DNA of 64,000 nt from Prostheceraeus crozeri (Eukaryota; Platyhelminthes; Polycladida; Euryleptidae), in NCBI GenBank assembly GCA_907163375.1, contig CAJQUW010001986.1, forward strand, positions 38,645-102,644, read 5' to 3'. Within the stretch, counting starts at the first letter, position 1. Each line of letters opens with the position of its first letter. The position numbers and the translations under genes are program-made. Under the pieces are notes generated by a model. It was not told the DNA's origin and ran no database searches. It worked only from the letters and a program-made list of their open reading frames with translations. Positions 53,996-63,609 of the stretch are shown here, piece after piece.

Positions 53996-54319
53996 TTGCA
54001 TAACATCATGAGGACTTGGATTTTGGACTCTCTACAATATATCAGAGTTGATCGTAATGGAAACGTACATTTCAAAAATTCTCATGGTCATTCATCAAGA
54101 GGTATTACATTAACATGGCGACAATTTGTCAACCTCAATGATATCATGAGGGATTTGGAATATTTTGAAACATTAAGATTCATCTCCTTGGGTGATCAAG
54201 TTTGGCTTCAACGTCGCAACAATGAAATTCAAATCTGCCATTCTCATTCCGCAAACTGTTTCTCATTTTGCAAATACAATTGGGAGAATATAGAAGATAC
54301 ATACATCGCTCCATCATGA
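53996..54319 (+). CDS. PC4-like protein 1 (element C)
   Basis: 107 residues. DSLQYIRVDRNGNVHFKN, SRGITLTWRQFVNLNDIMRD and LEYFETLRFISLGDQVWL follow the PC4 (p15) pattern: beta strand, turn, strand, R-x-G-I-x-L, then helix with F-x-x-L-x-x-I-x-D. PC4 binds single-stranded and melted promoter DNA and works with TBP/TFIIA. It starts just after, and divergent from, the penton-like gene. A paralogous domain begins the next gene. The call is by pattern only. Confidence 0.5.
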   Translation: MHNIMRTWILDSLQYIRVDRNGNVHFKNSHGHSSRGITLTWRQFVNLNDIMRDLEYFETLRFISLGDQVWLQRRNNEIQICHSHSANCFSFCKYNWENIEDTYIAPS

Positions 54320-54384
54320 CATTTATTCGTCGTGAGTTCATCTCCCTACTATGCAAATCTTAATCAGAATGACTACCACACACC

Positions 54385-55251
54385 ATGAGTTGGAAATTAG
54401 ATTCCCTACAACGTATTGAAACGGATCATGATCGAAACGTCTATTTCAAAGATTCAACTGGAAATGTGAGAAGAGAGTTTGCTTTATCTTATCGTCATTT
54501 TCAATCTCTACATCATATCATGAAGGATTTGAAATACTTCTATATGAAAAGACATTCACGTATTGGAAATCGCATCTGGCTGCGCGTCAACAATCGGCGA
54601 ATTCAACTCTATCATTCCCAACTTCATACTAACTTCACATTTCATCAAGGTAGTGGGAGAAGTATAAAAGGAAGGTACATCGCTAAATTTACTCATTCTT
54701 TCATCATGAAGCGCCATCGCTACACCATCGTCAACATTCTCCGTCGCTTCAGACTCTACACCAAAATCGATCTCACAACATTACACCAATACCTTCCAAA
54801 CAGCAAGTATTACCCGGGCCGTCCTCAAATGTTAGTGGTGAAGATGAAACAATTCACGGAATCTTCAACTCTTCCCAAATGGGACTGTACAGATTCTCGG
54901 CGCCCTTTCTCATTCATCGGCGCAGTCAATGCGCTTAGAGCTACAAAGACTACTACGTCGGATATGGAAGATGGAGAGGTGTGTGATGTCGAATTGACTG
55001 TGGACAATATGGTGATCTCTACTCAATTGAGTGAAAGTGTATCATTTTGGAAGATTCGTACCAGCAGTTACATTTTGTTTTATGAACCCGAACTTTTTCC
55101 TGCAGCTCTCATTAGTTGTTGGTTACCTGTGCATGTGGCAATCTTTAATAATAGTAAAGTGATCATTACTGGACTAAAATCTCATGTACAAGCAAATATG
55201 ATCCTAGACTATCTCATTGAGTATGTACGTACCCAGCGGATTGTAAAATAA
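54385..55251 (+). CDS. PC4-like / TBP-like protein (element C)
   Basis: 288 codons in one frame. Residues ~1-75 are PC4-like (KLDSLQRIETDHDRNVYFKD, RREFALSYRHFQSLHHIMKD). The last third is TBP-like: YEPELFPAALISCW, HVAIFNNSKVIITGLKSH and ANMILDYLIEYV, with the TBP heptad YEPELFP intact; IDLTTLHQYLPNSKYYPGRP before it resembles the start of the first TBP repeat. The two activities in one product would join promoter melting and TATA binding, which is inference. An AATAAA overlaps the stop region (55,249). It converges with the protease, 26 bp apart. The middle looks altered relative to element B. Confidence 0.65.
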   Translation: MSWKLDSLQRIETDHDRNVYFKDSTGNVRREFALSYRHFQSLHHIMKDLKYFYMKRHSRIGNRIWLRVNNRRIQLYHSQLHTNFTFHQGSGRSIKGRYIAKFTHSFIMKRHRYTIVNILRRFRLYTKIDLTTLHQYLPNSKYYPGRPQMLVVKMKQFTESSTLPKWDCTDSRRPFSFIGAVNALRATKTTTSDMEDGEVCDVELTVDNMVISTQLSESVSFWKIRTSSYILFYEPELFPAALISCWLPVHVAIFNNSKVIITGLKSHVQANMILDYLIEYVRTQRIVK

Positions 55252-55277
55252 AAAACAATTTTTCCAACATGATGTTT

Positions 55278-55739
55278 TTATGTCAAATCATGATAGAACT
55301 TACAAATCATTTTTTCATTAGAGGATGGATTACATGAAAAGTTTTGAATAACAGATACAAATCGAGATACATGTAAACGTTTTAAGATGAAGTACAGTAC
55401 AAAAGCACCACACGTTGATGAAAGTGGATGTTGTAGTATGCGTTCATTTCGCTGATATTGACGCGTATGTTTTCTCAACCACTGCTGTGTTGGTATATTT
55501 GGAGGTTGAGCAAGAGAGTCAAATAGTTCACCACGTCGGTCTTCTCCAATAAAGATCGCTTTCCAATGCTCACCGCCTAAATTCTGCGAATGAGTGTTTA
55601 GCACAATAAAGATGGGATAGTGATTTACTGCAGGTGGTAAGGTATCGAGTGAATAGACATTATCGAAAGCTTTCAACGTCGCTTCGTCTGCATTACGCTG
55701 CACTTTAGTCTTAATATCGTCAGCAGTCAACCAACTCAT
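55278..55739 (-). CDS. Adenain-like cysteine protease (element C)
   Basis: 153 residues, open throughout, start MSWLTADDIKTKVQRNADEA. GEHWKAIFIGE carries the likely catalytic His, GELFDSL an acidic residue, and LQHPLSSTCGAFVLYFI the Gln-x6-Cys region typical of adenovirus-type proteases. Its start codon overlaps the stop of the capsid gene by one base, suggesting polycistronic or re-initiated translation in the ancestor. It should process capsid and core proteins. It looks whole. Confidence 0.8.
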   Translation of the reverse strand: MSWLTADDIKTKVQRNADEATLKAFDNVYSLDTLPPAVNHYPIFIVLNTHSQNLGGEHWKAIFIGEDRRGELFDSLAQPPNIPTQQWLRKHTRQYQRNERILQHPLSSTCGAFVLYFILKRLHVSRFVSVIQNFSCNPSSNEKMICKFYHDLT

Positions 55740-57014
55740 TAACGATTATACTGAAGAATCACGTCACGATACTTTGTAATTTCAATATTTGAATCGAAGA
55801 CTGCATAAATTAATACATTGATCGTCTCAGGTAGTGTTCTTTTGAACGTCAAATCCAAACGAATATTATGAGGCACGTTCGCTTGACGATAGGGTGCACT
55901 AATATCGCTGTCAGCAGTCAAATCAAATGCATAAATAGTATATCCACTCTTAAACTCTTTCATAGTCAGTCCGTTGGTGTCATCCGTATTGTAAAAGCCA
56001 AAGACATCCATAAAATCAACATAACTGCGCATAAATTGATCCGAAGCAAAATCTGGTTTGTAGGGTGGACCAGGATGACTCACACCATTTACACGTAAAG
56101 CAATTTCACTTAACTGATTGTGTTTAAAATTGAAAGGATTCTTCTTTATATTACCATTAAATGCATCATTTTCAACCATTGCCACCATGAGGAGCTTCGG
56201 TGCTTCCGATGGAAAGAGGCCATCTTTCATGAAACTCTTTTGATCTTTGGAATTGTAAAGGTGAGAAGCTTTGTATGCTGAACGGGGTAAATGGCATTTT
56301 GGCGGTTAAGACCTTCAGCATGTCCTCTAATGACACTTGGATTCGGTACTACTCGACGAATGTAAAGTGCAATATCTTCCACATGAATTCTAAAATTGTC
56401 AACTTTAGCAAATGCATTCAGCGCAAATTCAGGCTTATTCAATGTCAGCTTGAGTCGCATGCTGGTATTACAGAGTAAAAACTTTGACTGTCTAAAGAAG
56501 TCTAAATTCAGCGGACCATATAGCTGACATACTCTACTATCTTTAATCATAGCAGATCGCTTTACAAAGCCACTGTTTGTTTCAACATCAAATTTTCCTG
56601 CTTCATCTCTGTACCATCCCATGGCTTCCATATGACTTTTTTGTGCTGCTGGATGAAACTGTGATACATGATTGAAATATGATTTATAGGGATAATCGCT
56701 TTGACCACCTTCCACCTGCTGCTCTCCAATCGTTAGAGAAACATCACGAAGTAATGTAGTCAATGGTAAATTGTTCAGTCCAACTTTATGTGCATCGTCA
56801 ATAGCAGTTCCATCTGCTTGCTGAATTCTAAACCTCAAATCAAGCATCGCATAACTCAAATCTATGTAGTCATCACTACCACCAGGAATAACAATTCAAT
56901 GGGGCCAGCATTCTCAGCTGTTCGAGGATGATAATCTACAATACTTGAACTAAGAATATCTGTCTGTATGGCTTGTTGATCAAACAAACAAAAACCGGAA
57001 GTTTTACACTCCAT
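55739..57014 (-). pseudogene. Double jelly-roll major capsid protein (element C), broken
   Basis: The start MECKTSGFCLFDQQAIQTDI is followed by VDYHPRTAENAGPIE, then GLNNLPLTTLLRDVSLTIGE, GGQSDYPYKSYFNHVSQFHP, MEAMGWYRD, LDFFRQSKFLLCNTSMRLKL, NAIYPVQHTKLLTFTIP, NDAFNGNIKKNPFNFKHNQL and, at the end, VLIYAVFDSNIEITKYRDVI. About 425 codons suit two jelly rolls of the F54H12.2-like family. It would form the hexon-like capsomers. About two breaks. Confidence 0.85.
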
Positions 57015-57016
57015 GA

Positions 57017-57478
57017 TTAGAAGTTATGGCAGCGTCGTCGTTTAGCGCCTGATGAATGATTAGAGCCTCTGCGACGTTTGCGTGAATGCCTTTTGACTGA
57101 AGATCGCACCTTACCAGCTCCGCGATGTTTCCTCCTTCCTTTATTCATTCGTTTAGGTGATTTCTTTCCTTGAGTAACACCAGCAAAGGTCTGCTTCAAT
57201 GTTTTTAAACCGCGTTCCTTCCCACGATTCAACAAACTGCTCTTAAAACTTCTACCTCTGGAAAGATCACTAGCAACATCACCAGCAACGCCAACGGCAT
57301 TACTTAAAACATTTCGTTTTAAATATCTACCGACATTGGAGATGAGAGGTGCTACAACAGATTTCAGTGCACCAAGTATGCTACCTCCACGTTGGCGGCG
57401 AGCGCCGATGTAAATTTGTCCTCCACCACTTACATAGGAGGGTCGTGATAAAATGAGGCAGTTGGATTCATAGCTCAA
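57017..57478 (-). CDS. Basic virion core protein (adenovirus pX/pVII-like)
   Basis: 153 residues. After GGGQIYIGARRQRGG come a hydrophobic stretch SILGALKSVVAPLISNVGRY and LSNAVGVAGDVASDLSRG, a pattern common in Polinton and adenoviral core or hexon-associated proteins. A tail extremely rich in Arg and Lys (KRMNKGRRKHRG, SRKRRRG, AKRRR) should condense DNA. It lies just upstream of the capsid gene on the same strand. It looks whole. Confidence 0.6.
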   Translation of the reverse strand: MSYESNCLILSRPSYVSGGGQIYIGARRQRGGSILGALKSVVAPLISNVGRYLKRNVLSNAVGVAGDVASDLSRGRSFKSSLLNRGKERGLKTLKQTFAGVTQGKKSPKRMNKGRRKHRGAGKVRSSVKRHSRKRRRGSNHSSGAKRRRCHNF

Positions 57479-57512
57479 ACCCTAAACATTGTTAGTTACA
57501 ACTTTGCATGAA

Positions 57513-58556
57513 TCACTGTCGATCACTTAGATGAAAGATGTCGGCACGACGCATCCAAGAGTTCATACTTGAAGGATAACCAGTCCATTTAACAAGACAC
57601 CATTCTTCACCTTGCCGTTTTTTACATCGAATGATTTTCTCTACCAAATATGTTTCACTTTCAGTGACTACCTCAATCTCATCGCGGTAAAAGCTACCCT
57701 CAATTTCTTCATTATCGTAATCTTTCAACTTGTAGGTGGTCGGAGAGTCTTTTTGATTAATTCCTTGATACTGTAAATACCTCCTCTGTCCAATTCGGAA
57801 GGTACCCTTTAGCAAAAACATTTTCACTTTTGAGATACGAACTTTATCACCAATTTTCACATCACTTTTCACATGAGTGCGTTTACGTTGGAATGATTCG
57901 CGCACTTTATCTACATTGTCAGCATTTACATCTACTGGTCTGAGTCCAATAGAACGATGGATAGAGTGATTGTAGGCATGGAGTGTATCTTGTAGAACCT
58001 TTGTCCAATTTGTGTCAAGTTGGCAGTAAAATGTCGCCACAAGCGATTTTTTAATGTGCGATTAAAACGTTCAACGAGTGCAGCTTTATAAGCACTCTTT
58101 ACACTAAACAACTCAATGTCATGCCTCTCAAATAATCTTTCACATGCTGATTTTCAAACTCTTTTCCTTGATCACTTGAATTCTTTTTGGAATGCGACCT
58201 TCTCGAAAAAATTGTTTGGAATGCTTTTGCTACTCCTTTCCTTCTTTAGTTTTTAAAGGTTGAGCCCACGCATAACGCGAGAAAATATCAATGACGGTTA
58301 AAATAAAATTATTGCCCGAGTTATGTTTTGAAATGGATGGCAACATCACACAAATCTGCTTGCCACTGTTCATCGATGTCATGAACAATATAATGGCGGG
58401 TGCGGTACTTCTTTTTCGCTTGTTTGTGGAGTGTATAGGTAGCCTGACCTTTAACCATCGTTTCACTTGTGATTGTGGAAGACCACTCGCTTTTGATAAT
58501 TTCTTGATAGATGCAAATCCTGCCGGATGTTTTACATCATAATAGATTGACTTCAA
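57513..58556 (-). pseudogene. Polinton integrase with C-terminal chromodomain (element C), broken
   Basis: The N-terminal part reads YYDVKHPAGFASIKKLSKAS and VKRWLK. The catalytic part has FILTVIDIFSRYAWAQPL, then TLHAYNHSIHRSIGLRPVDV. The C-terminus YLVEKIIRCKKRQ, EWCLVKWTGYPSSMNSW is a clear chromodomain, which in related integrases may steer insertion to particular chromatin. It should make the 6-bp duplications seen around element P. About three breaks. Confidence 0.85.
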
Positions 58557-58562
58557 AAACGT

Positions 58563-58778
58563 TCAGTCGATGACGACTGACTCTTTTTCCTCCTTCTCAT
58601 CTTTTTGTTTTCTTGCCTTTCTACATTTACAACAACTGCAGCATTTAGCTTTAGCGGTTTTGCGATCGTGTTCACATTGCTTAGGGGTTTCATTGTGAGA
58701 GCTGGCGCAGCAAGTGCAAGTGACAACGACATTCACCTCTGGCGGCTCATTACATGGCAAGCAACACATCTGCTTCAT
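58563..58778 (-). CDS. Small Cys-rich protein (element C)
   Basis: 71 residues: MKQMCCLPCNEPPEVNVVV, CTCCASSHNE, KCCSCCKCRKARKQKDEK. Thirteen cysteines in tight pairs and a charged tail suggest metal binding. No family is recognised. It starts the gene run upstream of the integrase on the same strand. Confidence 0.45.
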   Translation of the reverse strand: MKQMCCLPCNEPPEVNVVVTCTCCASSHNETPKQCEHDRKTAKAKCCSCCKCRKARKQKDEKEEKESVVID

Positions 58779-58799
58779 ATTAATAGTCTGAGAACAATG

Positions 58800-59495
58800 T
58801 ATTTCTAGGAGGAGCTGTTTTACGTTTTCCTTTTACTAGTTTAGTGGTGATGTAGATCTACGTCGAGTTCTTCCTCTTGTTTGCTTAGTGAGTGTGGGAG
58901 GGGATGTAGCAGGTGACGTCTTAAACCCAATTTGTTGGCATTTTCATCGTCTGAAGCATTGGGAGCAGTAGCCACTGTTGAATCAAGTTCTTTCAATGTC
59001 TCTTTATTCAAAGCAAATTTTGGTACATTATGCTTTTTCAATAGTTTAAGAAAAGTATGACCAACCAGGTGGAACATAGCCCTGACGGCGCTTTCTACGT
59101 GTCGCATACTGAATCAAGTCTTCATAACGTGAAGCATCAATCACTTGATTTTCATCTGTAATGATTTCTCCTCTATCATTTACATTTGAGATGGGGTTCA
59201 ATTACTGTTGAAAAGAGATATGGCATGTGGCGCGAGATGCTAAAGGTGTAGCAGTCGATACAGAGTCACGCATCTTATTCCTTCAAGTTTTTCAATGCTC
59301 AACAGTTTCCGATTGTAATAATACAGCACGATGTGGATCTTTGATGTGAACATTTTGCTGATAATCTATTTCTTTTCCTATACATTTGATTTGCAAGAGG
59401 TTGCTTTACTTGCTGCATGGCAGTCAATTGTACATATTCATCCTGAGGAATAACAATCATGCGAGAATAAGAACTCATAGTTGTAGATAAATCAT
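58800..59495 (-). pseudogene. Conserved Polinton hypothetical protein (element C), broken
   Basis: It starts MSSYSRMIVIPQDEYVQLTA and contains NDRGEIITDENQVIDASRYE, DLIQYATRRKRRQGYVPPGW and FLKLLKKHNVPKFALN. The D-L-I-x-Y-A-x-R...P-x-G-W-x-x-F-x-x-L...N-V-P pattern occurs in uncharacterised proteins next to the packaging ATPase of other Polintons, as I recall them. Function unknown; possibly a virion component. A few breaks. Confidence 0.45.
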
Positions 59496-59509
59496 GGGAG
59501 TTTTTCAAA

Positions 59510-60053
59510 ATATCACTTCGAAATCTAAATTCTTCCGGACACTCTTGCGTAAAGTCAATGAATAAGCAACCGTAGGGTTTTCAGTGCTGCTTGAAAAATT
59601 TCAATTAATGCTTTTGATCTCTGGGTGCAACTTGTCGCGCTAAAATTTCAAATTGACTTTTATCTCGCGGATTCTTTTGAAATAAAAAAAAAATGGTTTT
59701 GGTGGGGTTCTTTGGGGTGGGTGTTGCGTTTTTATTTGTATGTGTGTTTTGGCTGGGGGGACTTTTTGGTGGTTGTTTGGTGGGGCTTTGGGGGTTGTTT
59801 TGGTGACGTTGTGTTTCTGATGGTTTTGGCATGGGTTCTTTGGGGGTGTGTGTTGATGTTGGGGGTGGTTTGTTTCGTTGTTTATTTTTGTTTAGGTTGT
59901 TTGATTGTTATTGTTGTCTGTTTTTTTGGATTGTTTGCGAAAAAAAAATAAAAAAAAAGCAAAAATTAAAAAAAAATAAGCCATGTTTTTGGTTGTCTTT
60001 TGTATTGCTTGGGGCTTGTTTTGTTGTTGGTTTTGGTTGAAAAAAAAATAAAA

Positions 60054-60096
<43 letters not shown>

Positions 60097-60525
60097 AAAA
60101 TAGCATAAATAGTGTGCATTCAGGTTTCGTGTACGAGCTTCTTTTCCATCAGGGAAAACAAATTTTGTGTGATATAGATGATAAAACACTTTTATGATGT
60201 GCTGCGCGATGTGAAATATCTGTAACATCTTTTGAATTCTTACTTTCTTTTAATAAATCATCCAATACAACAACATATTAGACTGAAGTTTATCCACTGC
60301 AATAATTCCTTCATGTCGAATAAAGTTGCGACTTTGCAATTCCTGAAACAAACCAACGACGGTTTGATAAATACCATAACATCCAAATCACTCGATTTGA
60401 TAAGGTTCCCTTTAAACAAACTCCCTTCTTTTATCCAATAAATTCAGCGTGAAAACAGTTTTACCTGCATGAGATGGACCTGATACAGTCAGACTTTAAT
60501 TTATCACATTTAAGTCAGAAATCCA
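59510..60525 (-). pseudogene. FtsK/A32-like DNA-packaging ATPase (element C), broken
   Basis: Walker A GPSHAGKTVFTLNLL lies near 60,450-60,500. Next come RTRNLNAHYLCYF near 60,110-60,150, QKNPRDKSQFEILARQVAPR near 59,605-59,690, and a GCLFIDFTQECPEEFRFR-like end near 59,530. The order Walker A, R-T-x-x-L-N-x-H-Y, N-P-R-D, I-D-x-T matches packaging ATPases of Polintons and related viruses. A low-complexity block (59,680-60,096) lies within the span. Several breaks. Confidence 0.7.
59680..60096. other. C-poor low-complexity block within the ATPase region
   Basis: Over about 410 bp the plus strand is almost free of C and consists of G/T words (TTTGGTGGGG) and long A-runs, including roughly 30 or more uninterrupted A ending at 60,093. 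Nothing else in the window looks like this. It may be a sequencing or gap-filling artefact. Confidence 0.55.
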
Positions 60526-60530
60526 TTTTA

Positions 60531-60934
60531 TTACTTTGAGACTCCAAACATTGCATAATTAACGCTTAGAGCCAAAGATATTAAACCCAATAGGTTGCCC
60601 ACGGCAGGAGCTATCATTGGAAGTATTGCTGAAAGGAAACCGCCCTTTTGTGTTAGAGTTTTTCTCTATCTTTGAAGGGTGACTTCTAGGATTGGATATG
60701 AAAACGCAATTTTGTGGGATATCGCTTCAGTAAACTTTCGTTTTTGTTTGCGCGCTAATTTCTTCGTCCTCAAACTTCCTCTACATGGAGAATATAATTT
60801 CACAAATGAATTTATCGTTGGCATGTCGTAATAGCATTGTATCGCTGGATTGCTTTCATTCGTCGGAGAGCTTGAATGGCCTGAAGAACAACTTTTTGAC
60901 TTTTACGAGGGGGGGATTTTTTACGTTTCGCCAT
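60531..60934 (-). pseudogene. Small virion-type protein with hydrophobic C-terminal segment (element C)
   Basis: The start MAKRKKSPPRKSKS is basic; LRTKKLARKQKRKFTEAI follows. The end GGFLSAILPMIAPAVGNLL continues in a hydrophobic stretch to NYAMFGVSK. Proteins with a basic start and a G-G-F-L hydrophobic block are common next to the ATPase in Polintons and recall adenovirus pVI-like membrane-active proteins. About two breaks. Confidence 0.45.
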
Positions 60935-61715
60935 TTTTCCGTGTTTTTTCGTCTTGCTAAAAACCTATCTTTACCACATTTTTGCCATAGGTACTAACTA
61001 TTGCGACATAAGTTGACACTCGAGGATGAGCAATGTTTCAGTGGTTTAGTTTTGCCAAAGATGAATGCAAGTACCGTATGAAAACAGCTGCGTTGTCAAA
61101 AAAGCGTGCTTACATCTCTTGAAGATGCGCTTTTCATTTCCATCCTTTCGCTTTACATAACATCACATCACTTAGTTTCAGCTCCGATTACTGATGTCTA
61201 GTAGCAAGTCTTTTTGAAGATATGAATTTGCTAGCCTTTTCTAAATAATAGACGCATGTACAGAAGGAATATACTTCGAGAGTGAGGAGACATAGCTCGT
61301 AAAACTGTTGTGCTACAATCAAGTACCACTTCATTTTCTATTTTTCTTTATGGAATTTTGAATGTGTATATCTGAATTCGCTTCTATCACTAGACTCCTA
61401 CCATGATGGTTAAATGCATTAAGATCGGTTCAGCAATTTTTATCATATGTCTTTTAAAAATTTCTTCGGGGTGATCTACCACTTCCATTGGAATAAGAAG
61501 CAAAATGGAAGAAGAGCAGATTTACCACCCTTTTCCTTTCCAAAATGACTAAACTTTAAATTTTTCAGCAAATTATAGCGAGCGACATGACAATGCTATC
61601 AGAGTAATGTAATTCCATTAAACTCTAGAAAATAGGTGCTAGCATTTATCGACCACATGCTTCGATGTCGGTCTCATCTTTATGACATTTTATCCATAAT
61701 CTTGAACAGCTCCTT
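60935..61715. other. Spacer before the right arm of C
   Basis: No gene or repeat that I can support in these ~780 bp. Confidence 0.4.
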
Positions 61716-61857
61716 TTAAAACTTTTGCTCAGAAAACGAATGTTCCGCCAGTCGTTTGAGAAAGACAAGAACCGCCCCTTTATCTAACCCCTCCATTGCA
61801 TGAAAACAACAACTCTTCTCATAGTAACATTTATTGAATAATGGTAACAAGCATGCA

Positions 61858-62400
61858 TTATAAATCAATGGTTTGAAAGAGATAAAATAGATACAGCTGG
61901 TAACTATCATACAGCGAGCAATGATAACCATACAGGACTTTGGCAGTGTTGAGGTAAGGAGGAAAGAAGCATTGGTTATGAACGTAGCTACTACAACGAA
62001 CAGACAAAATAGGAACACACAAATCCTTAAAACGATTCGTGACTTCATGATAATGTTGATTCACTCTACTATCCCAAGGCGGGAGCAAAATATCATCAAT
62101 GATTAGATTGGGAAATACTTTCCTCTCCTTACCAGGATTATTACAAAAGATGCGTATAACATTGAAAGCAGCTAAACCATCGTTTTAAAGTCAATAAGAA
62201 GAGCACTTTTCCACAAGAAAAAAGCCATAAGTTCCTTGCAAATATTCAGATTAAGTCCATAGAAGGTGTTTTCTCGCCCACTTGATCAACATTGGGATCT
62301 GGCAGGTTGCATTTGATGATAGACACTAACAATCTGATATGTCCCAATTGTTCATAAAGCAATAGCAACTGAGCTCCTGTACAAAAGTTCACCCTCACGA
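61858..62400 (-). pseudogene. DEDDh exonuclease-like gene, decayed copy (right arm of C)
   Basis: Clearly related to 27,827-28,357: the same VTNRFKDLCVPILSVRCSS, FFPPYLNTAKVLYG and HCSLYDSYQLYLFYLF. More worn than the P copies, with about ten breaks, so it is the older relative. Confidence 0.6.
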
Positions 62401-62639
62401 ATCCATAAAAATGATGATAGAAGCCTAAAAACGGAAATTTACCACATCTAAGGGAACCGTTCTAATAAAAAATTACAAAATGAAGAATTACATCGATCTT
62501 TTCACGACAAAATAACACAAAGATATGATGGCCACAGAAAGAGAAAATGTATCTAATAGACCACGTCTACGACACTCCAAAGCACAAAAGCGAATTGTCA
62601 TAGGGTAGAGTTAGGAAAGGACTAGCAATTCACCTTCTT

Positions 62640-63408
62640 GTAATTATGTACGTTATATAGATGTATCAGTCTCTCCCACTTGCGCTTCCGTACCACTGCT
62701 GTTAAGGATTTTGATCAAATAATGTCGTCCACGTTGGGTGGTTTCGGAATATATAGGATCGGATTCGCATATGCAATTGGGCGAGAGAGCTAATTTATTA
62801 TCCTTGTTTCGACCATAATATAGCCCATTCACTTTGAAAAGGATATCACAAAGTACCTTCACCGAAGCTCAATCCACATCTGATGGGTATTGAATGATCT
62901 CCATCCTTCTTATAGTAAGCTAACACCAATGTGACACCGGTAGCAAATGTGATTACCATCCAAAACTTTCTATAGGTAGGTATCCTTGTCATACTCTCGC
63001 CTCCACTCTTGAGCAAGAAGGAGTAGGACTTCCATATTTAATGTCACGTACTCCTCAATAATATCAAGTTGTGGCAATGTACGGACCACGGGATCAGTAA
63101 GTAGTCCCCCATACTGATTGTGCATTATCTTGACATCCGTGAAGGAGCAATCCCGTTTGGAGTACACGCTATTGATCGCCATAACGCACAGGTTTGTTTA
63201 AATTAACGCTGTAGCGTGTAGGATAATGTCCCCTTGGTTGTTTCTTCCCTGCCACAGTTGTAGATGATCGGACCGTTAGCGAACCTTGTACGTTGACCGC
63301 CATTTTGTCCTACTAGTGCAGCAGATTGAGTAGATGCCTGAAAATGAAAAAAGATTGTATTAAGTTTACGTTCAAGGGAGGAGAGGGAGGGAAGTAGCGA
63401 CTTACCAT
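62640..63408 (-). pseudogene. 235-residue gene, decayed copy (right arm of C)
   Basis: Related to 26,841-27,615; segments such as LDIIEEYVTLNM and KVNGLYYGRNKDNKLA are readable. The ATG-plus-intron start is still recognisable near 63,340-63,408. About ten or more breaks. Confidence 0.6.
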
Positions 63409-63609
63409 TTTAGTTGGATAATAGAACAGGGAACTAGGGAGAGAGAAAATGTGCGTCCGTCACTCGTGTGATTCAACGATGAATGATTCTCTCTCACTGT
63501 GGAAAGGCCGCTATTTATAAAGAAATACCCAATGCTTGATTCTCATGATGATGATCCTCTTGAGGACAATACCACAAGCTGATTCCAAATCTGAAATCCT
63601 TTTTCCAAT

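Noticed and set aside
59892-60228. Phe-rich and Lys-rich frames
   Set aside because: Translations of the A-runs in the low-complexity block.
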